The notes: generated by a model not told the origin, from the letters alone. A stretch of 64,000 bases of DNA from JARDZU01 sp050741975 (GCA_050741975.1 JBOGET010000077.1:6244-70243); one strand, 5' to 3'. Shown: positions 1-9,206, numbered from the stretch's first letter. Numbers and translations: made by a program.

Positions 1-873
1 TGGGGAGTCGAAACGGAGCAACTCGTCCACGGCCAGCTCCATCGGCACCTCACCCTCACGCAGCCTTCGATACTGATCGCGATTCCCGGCGAGGGCGAGC
101 AGACCGTTGCCGATCGCATGCACCGTCGCCTCATGTCCGGCGTTGAGAGTCAGTATCGAGGTCCCGACGATCTCCTCGTCGGTGAGGGTGTCGCCGGAGT
201 CCTCGACCTCGACCATCGATGAGATCAGGTCATCACCCCGTCGGGACCTGCGTTCGCCCACCACAGTCTCGAGATAGGCGACAAAGTCCCTGGCCGCCGT
301 CTCCGCGGCCTCACCTTCCGCCCCGGTCACGTCCTGATCGAAGACCTTGACGATCGAGTGACTCCACTCCAGGAGCTGCTGGTGGTCCTCGGCTGGGATC
401 CCCATCAGCTCGGCGATCATCGCCACCGGAATCGGGGTGGCGAACTCGGTGATGACCTCGAGAGAGCCGGTCTCCAAGGCCAGGTCGAGGATTCGGTCCG
501 CGGCGGCTTCGAGACGGGGCCGAAACGCCTCCGACGACCTCCGGGTGAAGGCCTTGGAGACGAGCCGGCGAAGCCGGGTGTGACGGGGAGGCTCGAGGTC
601 GATGAACGACTCGCGGATGTAACGGGTCCATATCGGCCACTGTGGCGGGTAGATGCGGCGGTACAGATCAGGGTCGACGTCGTCGACTCCGAGTTTGTGA
701 CGGAAATCACGGCCGAAACCGTCCCGGTCCTTGAGGATGGCTGACACCTCGGAGTGCCGGGTGAAGAAGGTGAGTCCCCATGTCTCGTCATGGAACACCG
801 GCGAGCTCTCACGGAGACGGGCGTAGGTGGGGTAGGGATCGGCGAGGAACTCGGGGGAGTAGGGGTCGAACAT
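1..873 (-). CDS. Cytochrome P450 (3' part cut by window edge)
   Basis: Bacterial heme-thiolate monooxygenase, substrate unknown. The reading frame opens at ATG 873 and stays open to base 1, giving 291 residues. The N-terminus reads MFDPYSPEFLADPYPTYARL, a typical P450 opening. The I-helix oxygen-activation motif AGHEAT lies near residue 247. The K-helix ExxR motif appears as ELLR in AVDELLRFDSP just before the edge. The heme-binding Cys loop would lie beyond the window. The gene follows the ABC permease by 18 nt on the same strand, so it may be the last gene of the importer operon. Family assignment is secure; the CYP family is not assignable. Confidence 0.9.
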   Translation of the reverse strand, partial: MFDPYSPEFLADPYPTYARLRESSPVFHDETWGLTFFTRHSEVSAILKDRDGFGRDFRHKLGVDDVDPDLYRRIYPPQWPIWTRYIRESFIDLEPPRHTRLRRLVSKAFTRRSSEAFRPRLEAAADRILDLALETGSLEVITEFATPIPVAMIAELMGIPAEDHQQLLEWSHSIVKVFDQDVTGAEGEAAETAARDFVAYLETVVGERRSRRGDDLISSMVEVEDSGDTLTDEEIVGTSILTLNAGHEATVHAIGNGLLALAGNRDQYRRLREGEVPMELAVDELLRFDSP

Positions 874-891
874 CGTCCTCCGGGCGGGGCC

Positions 892-2154
892 CTATCGGGC
901 CTCGCCCTTGGCGTATCGGGCGCCGTCGGCTGCCGGCATTCGGAGGTGCTGTGATGCCGCGGCCAGGACCAGCAATGTGATGACATAAGGCAGGGCGGCG
1001 AGCAGCTGGTTGGACACCTCTTCGACTTGAAGGTAATAGGCGAGAAACGCAGCGCCGATGACCGTCTGCACCAGGGCGGACCGCATCTGGGCGCGGGTGA
1101 CCGAGAAGATGCCGAAGGCGATGAGCCCGAAGGCGACGGCGAGGATGAAGGAGCGAACCACCTCGGAGCCGCGGAAATGAAGCGAGTCGCCGAACCCGAA
1201 CACCAGTGATCCCCCGAGCACACCGGCTGGCATCCAGTTGCCGAAGATCAGGGCGCCCAGACCGATGAAACCACGCCCGCCGGTCATGCCCTCCCGGTAG
1301 ATCCCCGCCTGGACCAGGACGAGAAAGGCTCCGGCCAGCCCGGAGAGCATCCCGGAGATGACCACCCCGTAGTACTTCATCCTGAGCACAGGGACACCCA
1401 GCGACTCTGCGGCCCAGGGATCCTCGCCACAGGAGCGGAGACGGAGCCCCCACGGGGTCCGCCACAGGAGCCAGGCGGTCAGAGGCACGATGGCCACCCC
1501 GATCAGGGTCAGCCAATTGACCCGGCCGGAAAAGCCACGAATGATCCCGGCGATGTCGGAGATGAAGAACACCTCCCGGGTCTCCAGCCACCCGAGGATG
1601 TCAGGGGTGTCCCAGCCGAAGAGGCGCCCGCCGGCGAGAAAAGGAATGTCGACGTCGGAGATGCCCTGTACGGGAGGAGACTGGATGACCGACCCACCGG
1701 TCTCCGCGGTGTAGACGATCGAGGAGAGAAAGCGCATGGCACCGAGACCCAGGATGTTGATGGCAACGCCCGAGACGATGTGGTCGACGTTGAACGTCAC
1801 CGTGGCCAGGGCGTGGAGCAAGCCGAACACCGCCCCACCGGCCACACCGAGCAGGACCCCTTCCCAAGGGCCGAACAACCAGCTCCCCCAGGCGGCGAAC
1901 CAGGTGCCTCCGATCATCATCCCCTCGAGACCGATGTTCACCACACCGGATCGCTCCGAGTAGAGCCCGCCGATGCCGGCGAGGAGGACCGGTATGGCGA
2001 GCCGGAGAGCGGCGCTCGCCGTGTTGCGAGAGGTGAGGTCCGACGTGCCGGTGAACAGCTCGGCGATCGTCATCACCAGGATGGCGACCAATGCGATGAC
2101 CAGGATCCGGGTGCGCCGGCCTGCGCTCTTGTATCGCTCGAAGACGGCGGTCAT
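892..2154 (-). CDS. ABC transporter permease, nucleoside/BMP type (second permease)
   Basis: Inner-membrane permease of about ten hydrophobic segments, 420 aa, resembling the COG1079 family (YufQ/NupQ-like) that works with a BMP lipoprotein and a duplicated-domain ATPase to import nucleosides. The stretch GLYSERSGVVNIGLEGMM near residue 65 is the family signature. Its ATG overlaps the stop of the upstream permease by 4 nt, so translation is probably coupled. The residues after about 400 (ADGARYAKGEAR) are hydrophilic. The substrate (nucleoside versus another small ligand) is inferred only from the family. Confidence 0.93.
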   Translation of the reverse strand: MTAVFERYKSAGRRTRILVIALVAILVMTIAELFTGTSDLTSRNTASAALRLAIPVLLAGIGGLYSERSGVVNIGLEGMMIGGTWFAAWGSWLFGPWEGVLLGVAGGAVFGLLHALATVTFNVDHIVSGVAINILGLGAMRFLSSIVYTAETGGSVIQSPPVQGISDVDIPFLAGGRLFGWDTPDILGWLETREVFFISDIAGIIRGFSGRVNWLTLIGVAIVPLTAWLLWRTPWGLRLRSCGEDPWAAESLGVPVLRMKYYGVVISGMLSGLAGAFLVLVQAGIYREGMTGGRGFIGLGALIFGNWMPAGVLGGSLVFGFGDSLHFRGSEVVRSFILAVAFGLIAFGIFSVTRAQMRSALVQTVIGAAFLAYYLQVEEVSNQLLAALPYVITLLVLAAASQHLRMPAADGARYAKGEAR

Positions 2155-3269
2155 GCCGCCACCTCCGGTCTGAGACTCCCGGTCTCGGTGGCGAGCGCTG
2201 CGGCGGCGACGATACGTCGTTGGACGTACTTGGAGATGACCTCGTAGACGATGACCACGGCAAGGACGACGATTCCCTGGATGATGGTGACGATCTCCTT
2301 GGGGACATCCCTGAGATCGAGGATGAGAGAGGACCTTTCCATGAACCCGAACAAGAGGGCGCCAAAGGCCATCCCCACCGGGTGGTTGCGCCCAAGAAGA
2401 GCGACCGCGATCCCGTTGAACCCGAAGTTGCGGGGAAAGTCCTGCGGGTACTGGTTGTAGAACCCGAGCAGCGGGGCCAGGCCCACCATGCCGGCCAGGG
2501 CCCCGGAGATCAGCATGGTCTTGACCACCATCTTGCTCGGGTCCACCCCACTGGCGTTGGCGGCCGCCGGGTTCACCCCGCTCGATCTCAGATCAAAGCC
2601 GAACCGGCTCTTGGTGACCAGATAGTGATAGAAGACACCGAGAACCACTGCGATGAGGAGGAACCCATGGAGGTCGGCGCCGGCGCGGGGCTCGATCCCG
2701 AACCAGCCCAGGACCGGGTTCAAGGACGGGATCCGCCCGGTCTCCGGTATGAGATCGGTGGCCACGGTCAGACCCGCGGTCTCTGCGGCGAAGACATTGA
2801 GGAACAGATAGGCACTGACGGCGAAGGCGATGTAGTTGAGCATGATCGTCGAGATCACCTCGGATACTCCCCGCTTCACTTTGAGGATGGCCGGAAGCCA
2901 GGCCCAGAAGGCTCCGACCGCCATCGCCACCAGAAGGATCACTCCCACATGGAGCAGAGGGGTGATGGAGAAACGCGCCCCCACATAGGCGGCGAACAAT
3001 GCGGCGATGAGATAGGTGCCCTCGACGCCGATGTTGAACAGGTTCATCTTGAATCCGATCGCAACGGCCAGGGCGGAGACGAACAGGGGCACGGCGTTGT
3101 TGACCGTGATGATCAGCGACTCGGTGGTGGTGCCGAAGTCCAGCATCTCCTTGTAGGCGGTCAACGGGTCGATATCGACCAGGAGCAGCGCCAGAGCGGC
3201 CAACCCGAAGGCGATCACCAGGGCGATGAGCGGAGCTACCACCGAGGTGAGCAGTCTCCCCTCCTTCAC
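2151..3269 (-). CDS. ABC transporter permease, nucleoside/BMP type (first permease)
   Basis: Integral membrane permease, 372 aa, COG4603-like (YufP/NupP). It has a long N-terminal hydrophobic helix, the family segment FKMNLFNIGVEGTYLIAAL near residue 75 and a conserved GLAPLLGFYNQYPQDFPRNF region near 260. It overlaps the ATPase gene upstream by 4 nt and the second permease downstream by 4 nt, so the three genes form one translationally coupled unit. It would form a heterodimeric channel with the second permease. Confidence 0.93.
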   Translation of the reverse strand: MKEGRLLTSVVAPLIALVIAFGLAALALLLVDIDPLTAYKEMLDFGTTTESLIITVNNAVPLFVSALAVAIGFKMNLFNIGVEGTYLIAALFAAYVGARFSITPLLHVGVILLVAMAVGAFWAWLPAILKVKRGVSEVISTIMLNYIAFAVSAYLFLNVFAAETAGLTVATDLIPETGRIPSLNPVLGWFGIEPRAGADLHGFLLIAVVLGVFYHYLVTKSRFGFDLRSSGVNPAAANASGVDPSKMVVKTMLISGALAGMVGLAPLLGFYNQYPQDFPRNFGFNGIAVALLGRNHPVGMAFGALLFGFMERSSLILDLRDVPKEIVTIIQGIVVLAVVIVYEVISKYVQRRIVAAAALATETGSLRPEVAA

Positions 3270-4792
3270 GAGGCCTTCTTCTCCCCGGCACCGGTCATGT
3301 AGGAGCCGAGAATCTCAGGCGTGATCTCACTCGGGTCGAGCTTGGCGACGAACCGGCCTTCGAACAGGACATGGATCGTGTCGGAGAGCCCGATCAGCTC
3401 GTCGAGGTCGGCCGAGATGAGGAGGATCCCCATGCCGGCCGCCCGCGCCGACTTCAATTCCTCCCAGACCGCGGCCTGGGCCCCAATGTCGATCCCCCGG
3501 GTCGGTTGAGCCGCGATGAGAACCCTCGGGTTGGCCATGATCTCGCGCCCCACCACCAGCTTCTGCTGGTTCCCACCGGAGAGCGCCGTGGCCGGCACAT
3601 CGACCCCGGGGGTCATCACGTCGAACCGGCGAACGATCTCCTCGGTCTGGGCCCGAGCGCCCTTCTTGTCGATCCAGATGCCCTTGGCATATGGCTCTTT
3701 GTACTGATGGCCGAGGGCGGCGTTCTCCCAGAGCGGTGAGGTGAGAAGCAACCCCTGGCGCTGTCTGTCCTCGGGGATGAGCCCGATCCCCGAACCGCGA
3801 CGTTCCCGGGTCGGGAGATGGGTGATCGATCGACCGGCCAGTTTGATCTCCCCAACTGCATCGGGAGCTAGACCGATGATTGCATCGACGAGCTGGCTTT
3901 GACCGTTTCCCTCGACACCGGCCACACCGACGATCTCCCCCTTGTGGACCTTGAACTCGATCCCCTGGAGGACGGCACGTCCCGACCCCGACTGCAGGCC
4001 GAGTCCGGCGACATCGAGGAGGACCTCATCTTGCACCGTCGACTCGCGTGTCTCCGGAGAGGGCAGCTCCGAGCCGATCATCATCTCGGCCAGTTCTCGG
4101 GCATCCACCTCGGCCGGGGTGGTGGTGCCCACCGTCTGCCCGTCACGCATCACAGTGATTCGATCGGCGATTGAGAGCACTTCGTCGAGCTTGTGGGAGA
4201 TGAAGATGATGGTGTGACCCTGTCCCTTGAGGTCGCGGATCGACTCGAAGAGCTCGGTGACCTCCTGAGGGACGAGAACTGCGGTCGGCTCGTCGAGGAT
4301 CAGGATCTTCGCCCCGCGATAGAGCACCTTGATGATCTCGACCCTCTGTCTCTCCCCGACGGAGAGGGTCTCGACCTTCTCCTGGGGGTCCAGTCTCAAC
4401 CCGTAGGTCTCGCCCAGCTGGCGAATCCTCTCGGCCGCATTCGGGAAGTCGATCGTCATCCCCGATCTTGGCTCCGATCCGAGAATCACGTTCTCGAGGA
4501 CGGTGAGGTTGTCCGCCAACATGAAGTGCTGGTGGACCATGCCGATCCCGGCATCGATGGCTTCCTTGGGAGTACGGAAGTTACCCGGCTCGCCGTTGAT
4601 GGTGATGGACCCCTCGTCGGGGCGGACCATCCCATAGATGATCTTCATCAACGTCGACTTGCCCGCGCCGTTCTCCCCCACGACGGCATGGACCACACCC
4701 GCCTCGACGGTCAGCTCGACGTCCTTGTTGGCTACGACACCGGGGTAACGCTTGGTCACGCCCTTGAGCTGAATTGCTGGTGCCTGAGCCAT
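3266..4792 (-). CDS. ABC transporter ATP-binding protein, duplicated nucleotide-binding domains
   Basis: Energises the BMP-type importer. The 508-aa protein carries two tandem ATPase domains, as usual for the ribose/nucleoside class (COG3845). The first Walker A is GENGAGKST with signature LSVGERQRVEIIKVLYRG and Walker B ILILDEPTAVL. The second half has GVEGNGQSQL and signature LSGGNQQKLVVGRE, with a degenerate Walker A as in the family. The start is taken at ATG 4792 (MAQAPAIQLKGV); an in-frame TTG at 4804 is an alternative, and neither has a well-spaced ribosome site. A hairpin lies directly upstream (4811-4838). Confidence 0.93.
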   Translation of the reverse strand: MAQAPAIQLKGVTKRYPGVVANKDVELTVEAGVVHAVVGENGAGKSTLMKIIYGMVRPDEGSITINGEPGNFRTPKEAIDAGIGMVHQHFMLADNLTVLENVILGSEPRSGMTIDFPNAAERIRQLGETYGLRLDPQEKVETLSVGERQRVEIIKVLYRGAKILILDEPTAVLVPQEVTELFESIRDLKGQGHTIIFISHKLDEVLSIADRITVMRDGQTVGTTTPAEVDARELAEMMIGSELPSPETRESTVQDEVLLDVAGLGLQSGSGRAVLQGIEFKVHKGEIVGVAGVEGNGQSQLVDAIIGLAPDAVGEIKLAGRSITHLPTRERRGSGIGLIPEDRQRQGLLLTSPLWENAALGHQYKEPYAKGIWIDKKGARAQTEEIVRRFDVMTPGVDVPATALSGGNQQKLVVGREIMANPRVLIAAQPTRGIDIGAQAAVWEELKSARAAGMGILLISADLDELIGLSDTIHVLFEGRFVAKLDPSEITPEILGSYMTGAGEKKAS

Positions 4793-4810
4793 CTCCCAGT
4801 CCAAATAGAA

Positions 4811-4838
4811 CGCCGGGCCCAGGGATCTGGGCCCGGCG
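4811..4838 (-). terminator. Hairpin terminator/attenuator between BMP lipoprotein and ABC ATPase genes
   Basis: A perfect 10-bp inverted repeat (CGCCGGGCCC / GGGCCCGGCG) around an 8-nt loop lies between the lipoprotein stop (4862) and the ATPase start. On the minus strand it is followed by TTCTATTT, a weak U-rich tract, which fits an intrinsic terminator. Partial termination here would make more lipoprotein than ATPase and permease, a common arrangement in ABC import operons. Leakiness is inferred. Confidence 0.7.
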
Positions 4839-4861
4839 CAAGTTAGCAGGACGGCCTTGGA

Positions 4862-6019
4862 TCAGGCTTCTGGCTCGGTGGGGACAACGATGTCCCCGGC
4901 AATGATCTGAGCCGCGTAGTCGTCCAACTGGCCGGCAATGTCGTCGACGAACCCACCGGTCGTCGAGTAGCCGATACCTTCCTCGGCCAACCCGAGACGA
5001 ACCGCCCCTGGGGTGAACTCGTCGTTGAGGAAGTCGGTGATCGCCTTGTCGACCGCGACGTCGACCCGCTTCAACATCGAGGTCAAGATGTGCTCCTGGA
5101 GAGCCGCATCGCCGACCGTCTCGTACTGGTCGGCATCGACACCGATCGCCCACAGATGGCTGTCGTCGGTCGAGAGCTCGTCAGCCGCCTGGAAGAGACC
5201 CAGACCGGAGCCCCCTGCGGCGTGGTAGACCACGTCTGCTCCCTGTCCGTACAGGGCCAGGGCGGCTTCCTTGCCCTTGACCGGGTCGTTGAACCCGGTG
5301 AAGTCCGGCACCTGGGTCAGGTAGATGGCCGGCAGGATGTTGATGTCAGGGTTGGCGGCCAATGCGCCCGCCTCGAAACCTGCCTGGAACTTGTGGATGA
5401 GCGGGACCTCGACTCCCCCGATGAACCCGATGGTCCCCGAGGTGCTCTTCAGCGCAGCAGCCACACCCATCAGGAACGAGCCCTGCTCCTCGGAGAAGAG
5501 CATGCATCGAACGTTGGGCATCTCCACCACGGTGAAGGTGTCGTCCTGGGGACAGTCGTCGGTGATGGCGAAGTAGGTGTCCGGGAACTCGGTCCCGACC
5601 CGCCACACGTTCTGGGCGAAGGCGAAGCCATTGGCAATGATCAACTCCATGCCGGCCTCGGCGAGGAGACGCAGGTTCTCCTCACGGTTCTCGCCGCCGG
5701 CATCGGGAGCGAGCTCTTCGCCGGTGTAGCCGTAGGTCTCAATGCCGTTGTCCCAGGCCAGGGCGGCCAGATCGTTGAACGACAGGTCGCCACGGCCTCC
5801 GACGTCGAAGGCCATGCCGATGGTGCGACCCTCCCCGATCAGCCCAGCGGCCGTCGTGGTCGTGGCCTCGCCGGCCGTGGTCGTTACCTCTTCACCCGCT
5901 GTCGTGCTGGGCTCTTCGCCCGCCGTGGTCGTGGTGTCCCCACCCTCACCATCTCCACAGGCCGCGAGGACCAATGCGAAGACGGAGACGAGGGCGAGGT
6001 ACCGCAGATAGCGTTTCAC
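4862..6019 (-). CDS. BMP-family substrate-binding lipoprotein
   Basis: Extracytoplasmic binding protein of the nucleoside-type ABC importer, 385 aa. The start is set at GTG 6019 because AGGAGGG-like bases (GGAGGG) sit 7 nt upstream and the protein then opens with a lipoprotein signal ending in the lipobox LAAC (Cys21). An in-frame start further upstream would bury the signal. A Thr/Glu/Gly-rich linker (residues ~22-62) precedes the periplasmic-binding fold, which begins with GRTIGMAFDVGGRGDLSFND, typical of the BMP/Med family. It heads the operon with ATPase and permeases downstream past a hairpin. Confidence 0.95.
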   Translation of the reverse strand: MKRYLRYLALVSVFALVLAACGDGEGGDTTTTAGEEPSTTAGEEVTTTAGEATTTTAAGLIGEGRTIGMAFDVGGRGDLSFNDLAALAWDNGIETYGYTGEELAPDAGGENREENLRLLAEAGMELIIANGFAFAQNVWRVGTEFPDTYFAITDDCPQDDTFTVVEMPNVRCMLFSEEQGSFLMGVAAALKSTSGTIGFIGGVEVPLIHKFQAGFEAGALAANPDINILPAIYLTQVPDFTGFNDPVKGKEAALALYGQGADVVYHAAGGSGLGLFQAADELSTDDSHLWAIGVDADQYETVGDAALQEHILTSMLKRVDVAVDKAITDFLNDEFTPGAVRLGLAEEGIGYSTTGGFVDDIAGQLDDYAAQIIAGDIVVPTEPEA

Positions 6020-6092
6020 GCTTTTTCCCTCCGTGTTATCAGGAAGTGGCAGGGAACCCTGCCGAGGAGCCACATTAACGGCCAAATCGGGG

Positions 6093-6716
6093 CTAGGTCG
6101 CCCCCAGAGGCTCGGGATGGACCCAATAGATCCAGGGGATGGACACCACCGTTATCACCCCTTTGAACACGACGTTCACCCAGAAGATCGACCAGGCCAC
6201 CTCGGGAGGAAAGACCCCGAAGACCGTGGCCAACCCCACGAAGACTGCGGAATCGAGCGGGATCGCCACCGCGTTGCTGGTCAGGACCCGGCCCCACTGG
6301 TGACGGTCGCCGAAGCGCAGGACCCACCGGTGATAGGCCTCGGTGTCGATCAGCTCGGAGACGATCTCGGCGATGATCGAGGCCACCACGATCCCCCACA
6401 CCGGGGAGAGGACGTCGCCAAACTCGATCTGGGGGCCGGTGAAGAGGTCGGGTGGGAGTCGGGCGACCAACCACAAGAAGCCGGCCATGAAGACGTTGAT
6501 CCCGGCGGCGAGGAAGATCAGGGTGCGCGCTGCCGACTTGCCCGCGATCTTGTGCACCAAATCGCGCAGCGTGAAGGTGAACGGGTAGATGAGAGTGCCG
6601 GCGTCCACGGCGTATCTACCAACCGTGATGATGCGGAGACTGGCGATGTCGGCCAACATCTGGGCGGCGACGTAGGCGCCACCGACAATGAGCAGCGATC
6701 GGATTGATCGTTTCAC
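6093..6716 (-). CDS. VUT-family (queuosine precursor) transporter
   Basis: Polytopic membrane protein, 207 aa, of the YhhQ/VUT (DUF165) family, known in E. coli for uptake of queuosine precursors. Diagnostic features are the segment VDAGTLIYPFTFTLRDLVH near residue 38, where the conserved polar residues FTLRDLV lie, and six predicted hydrophobic segments. The start is GTG 6716. It is divergent from the acyltransferase gene, and the ~107-bp gap must hold both promoters. Substrate is inferred from family only; no queuosine genes are visible nearby. Confidence 0.88.
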   Translation of the reverse strand: MKRSIRSLLIVGGAYVAAQMLADIASLRIITVGRYAVDAGTLIYPFTFTLRDLVHKIAGKSAARTLIFLAAGINVFMAGFLWLVARLPPDLFTGPQIEFGDVLSPVWGIVVASIIAEIVSELIDTEAYHRWVLRFGDRHQWGRVLTSNAVAIPLDSAVFVGLATVFGVFPPEVAWSIFWVNVVFKGVITVVSIPWIYWVHPEPLGAT

Positions 6717-6823
6717 GGGCCGTCTGCCATCCCTGAGGGTGAAGTTAGAGCCAGAATGAGGGCATTGGTTACGTAGCCTCCGTTCGCCGTCTCGCCGACG
6801 CCACGCCGGCCGACCGTAATCGA

Positions 6824-8080
6824 GTGGTCGATCTGCTCCGTGCGGCGTCGATCCTCGTCGTCGTGTTCGGGCATTGGCTTATGGCGGCCGTGACGATCGA
6901 AAACGGCGAGCTGGTGGCGGGTCATCTCCTGATCCTCGCCGACTGGACCCATCCCCTCACCTGGGTCTTCCAGGTCATGCCCGTCTTCTTCCTGGTTGGT
7001 GGGTACGCCAACGGGCTCTCTTGGAGATCGGCCCGGCGGCGCGGGGAGAACTACGGGAGCTGGCTCCGTTCCCGTCTCCGCCGGCTCGCCCTCCCGGTGG
7101 TCCCGCTGCTCCTGTTCTGGACGGCGGGTGGCTGGATCGGGCTCCGGCTCGGACTCGAATGGGAGATGCTCCAGCTCGCCTCGCAGGTGGCCCTGGTGCC
7201 GACCTGGTTCCTGGCCGCCTATGTGGTGATCGTCACCATCGCCCCGCTCGGCCTCTGGGTTTGGGAGCGGTGGGGATGGTGGTCCATCGTGGCCGGGGTC
7301 GCCCTGTCCGGGCTCTGCGACTGGCTGTCGATAGCGCAGGGAGTAGTCCCGGTCGGCTTCCTCAACTACGTCTTCGTCTGGGGCACTGTCCATCAGATCG
7401 GCTACGCCTGGCTCGACGCGACCCTCGAGGGGGCCTGGAAGCGGGCATTGATGGCCATCGTCGGTCTGAGCGGGACCCTGCTCCTAGTCGGTCTCGGCCC
7501 ATACCCGGTGGCCATGGTCGGCCTCGACACCACCGAGATCACCAACTCTTATCCACCGCGGGTGACCTTGGCCTTTCTCGGGATGTCCCAATCGGGTCTC
7601 GCCCTGCTGCTGGAGCGTCCGATGCAGCGATTGATGCGACGACGTCTTGCCTGGACGTTCGTGGTCGGGGTCAGCGCCAGGATCATGACCCTTTACCTGT
7701 GGCACCTGACGGCGATGGTGATCGTCATAGGGTTGGCGTTGGTCACCGACGGATTCGGCCTAGGGATCGAGCCGTTGAGTGCCGGCTGGTGGCTGAGCCG
7801 CCCCCTCTGGTTCCTCGTCGTCGGGTTGGTGACGGTGGGGATGGTCGCGATCTTTGGCCGCTTCGAGAACCCGGTGGAGGACACACGACCGGCGCCGGTG
7901 TGGTGGCGGCCGGTGTTGGCGGTCCTGGGCATCTGCGCCGGTCTCGGTCTCCTCGCCGCCATCGGGATCGCCGACGACGATGGGTTGAACGGGCTGGTGC
8001 TCACCCTCCCCATCGCCGGAGTGATCCTGGGCGGCATCGCCCACATCCCCTCACGTCGGCCCCGACGGGCCCCCGTCTGA
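6824..8080 (+). CDS. Membrane acyltransferase (acyltransferase 3 family)
   Basis: Polytopic membrane O-acyltransferase of unknown acceptor, 418 aa from GTG 6824. The N-terminal motif LLRAASILVVVFGHWLM contains the catalytic-type His, and PVFFLVGGYANGLSW follows, as in actinobacterial members. The open frame runs upstream to a TAG at 6746, and the extra codons read RRLADATPADRNR, resembling the usual family N-terminus, but contain no ATG, GTG or TTG. Either the annotated GTG is real or an unusual start (for example ATT 6764) is used. About ten hydrophobic segments follow. Confidence 0.85.
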   Translation: MVDLLRAASILVVVFGHWLMAAVTIENGELVAGHLLILADWTHPLTWVFQVMPVFFLVGGYANGLSWRSARRRGENYGSWLRSRLRRLALPVVPLLLFWTAGGWIGLRLGLEWEMLQLASQVALVPTWFLAAYVVIVTIAPLGLWVWERWGWWSIVAGVALSGLCDWLSIAQGVVPVGFLNYVFVWGTVHQIGYAWLDATLEGAWKRALMAIVGLSGTLLLVGLGPYPVAMVGLDTTEITNSYPPRVTLAFLGMSQSGLALLLERPMQRLMRRRLAWTFVVGVSARIMTLYLWHLTAMVIVIGLALVTDGFGLGIEPLSAGWWLSRPLWFLVVGLVTVGMVAIFGRFENPVEDTRPAPVWWRPVLAVLGICAGLGLLAAIGIADDDGLNGLVLTLPIAGVILGGIAHIPSRRPRRAPV

Positions 8081-8092
8081 GGCCACAAACCT

Positions 8093-8142
8093 GAACCTCA
8101 GCTTCCACGGCCCGTATACGGCACAAACCGTCTCACGTTCCG
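8093..8142. repeat. Palindromic repeat, GAACCTCAG family copy A
   Basis: Left arm GAACCTCAGCTTCCACGGCC is the same as in copy B. The centre is GTATAC. The right arm is the alternative type ending CCGTCTCACGTTC, as in the right arm of copy C1 with changes. It lies between the acyltransferase stop and the AbiEi-like gene, in co-directional orientation, so it may terminate the acyltransferase transcript. Confidence 0.75.
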
Positions 8143-8175
8143 CAACCCCCTAGAAGTCACATCGCCCAACTGGCA

Positions 8176-9099
8176 ATGTTGTCCAATGGGATGGAAGACA
8201 AGACGAAAGACCTCATCGAGTACGCCCGGGCGAACGGCGGGATCATCACCTCGAAAGAGGCATTGGCGATTGGCATGAGTCGTTCCACATTGGCGAGGCG
8301 CGCCAATTCGGGGATCCTTCTCCGTGCCAAGCGCGGCGTGTTTCGCCTCGCCGGCACCGAGGAGGAGCACGACTCACAGCTCGAGGCGGCGTGTCGCAGT
8401 CTCGACGCCGTGGTGTCGCACGAATCTGCGGGCCGGTTGCACGGGTTCGACGGCCTCCCCTGGGTCAACCCCTCCGTCACCGTCCCACACCGGCACACCA
8501 AGATGTTCGAGGGAGTGGTCGTTCATCAGTCGACCGACATCTCGGACGACCACGTGGTCTCGATACGAGGACTTCCTGTGACCAACGCCGAGCGAACAAT
8601 CATCGATCTGGCGTCCGTGCTCACCGACTCCCGCCTCGACTGGATCCTCGACCGCGCCCTGTCCTCGGCCAGCGTTGACCTGGACAGCCTGGCTGCCCTC
8701 TTCTCGACGTTGGGGCGAAGGGGGAAGCCGGGAACGACCAGGATCCGAAGGTTGCTGGAGAAGCGAGGAAAGGATTATCAGCCGGCAGACACCGTCCTCG
8801 AACAGCGTCTCCTGGACCTCATCGTGAACGCCGGTCTCCCACGCCCGACGCCTCAGTTCCGGCCACCGTGGCTCGTCCCCACAGCCGGCCGGGTCGACTT
8901 CGCCTACCCGAATCAGAAGCTGATCGTCGAGGGTGACAGCAGGAAATGGCACATGTTGATGGAGTCGTTCCAGACCGATCGGCATCGAGACAACCAGGCG
9001 CAGCTGGCCGGCTGGCGCATCCTCCGCTTTACCTGGCGTGATATCACCGAGGATCCGATGATGGTCGTCGCTTCGGTCCAGATGGCGCTGGAATCCTGA
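8176..9099 (+). CDS. AbiEi-like winged-helix protein with DUF559/Vsr-like C-terminal domain
   Basis: 307 aa. Residues ~7-60 (IEYARANGGIITSKEALAIG and SRSTLARRANSGIL) look like the N-terminal winged helix of AbiEi-type proteins. The C-terminal ~90 residues contain GRVDFAYPNQKLIVEGDSRK, which matches the Asp...Glu-x-Asp core of DUF559/very-short-patch-repair-like nucleases, followed by NQAQLAGWRILRFTWRDI. Such proteins are common in actinobacteria and their role is unknown. No partner AbiEii nucleotidyltransferase gene lies beside it, so a complete toxin-antitoxin pair is not supported. ATG 8191 is an alternative start. No Shine-Dalgarno site is seen. Confidence 0.8.
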   Translation: MLSNGMEDKTKDLIEYARANGGIITSKEALAIGMSRSTLARRANSGILLRAKRGVFRLAGTEEEHDSQLEAACRSLDAVVSHESAGRLHGFDGLPWVNPSVTVPHRHTKMFEGVVVHQSTDISDDHVVSIRGLPVTNAERTIIDLASVLTDSRLDWILDRALSSASVDLDSLAALFSTLGRRGKPGTTRIRRLLEKRGKDYQPADTVLEQRLLDLIVNAGLPRPTPQFRPPWLVPTAGRVDFAYPNQKLIVEGDSRKWHMLMESFQTDRHRDNQAQLAGWRILRFTWRDITEDPMMVVASVQMALES

Positions 9100-9140
9100 G
9101 TCTTCTCACGGGTGCGGATCCCAGCCAGATCCGGGCCGGG

Positions 9141-9188
9141 GAACCTCAGCTTCCACGGCCCACATATGGGCCGTGGAAGCTGAGGTTC
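9141..9188. repeat. Perfect palindrome, GAACCTCAG family copy B
   Basis: Twenty-one bases (9141-9161, beginning GAACCTCAGCTTCC) are perfectly inverted at 9168-9188 around ACATAT. It fills the gap between the convergent AbiEi-like gene (plus) and carboxypeptidase gene (minus). The position suits a bidirectional terminator, although no strong U tract flanks it. Confidence 0.85.
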
Positions 9189-9206
9189 ACGATCAAGGCG
9201 CCCCGG

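Noticed and set aside
8176..9099. Type IV toxin-antitoxin system (AbiEi/AbiEii)
   Set aside because: No nucleotidyltransferase toxin gene follows; the next gene is a convergent carboxypeptidase.
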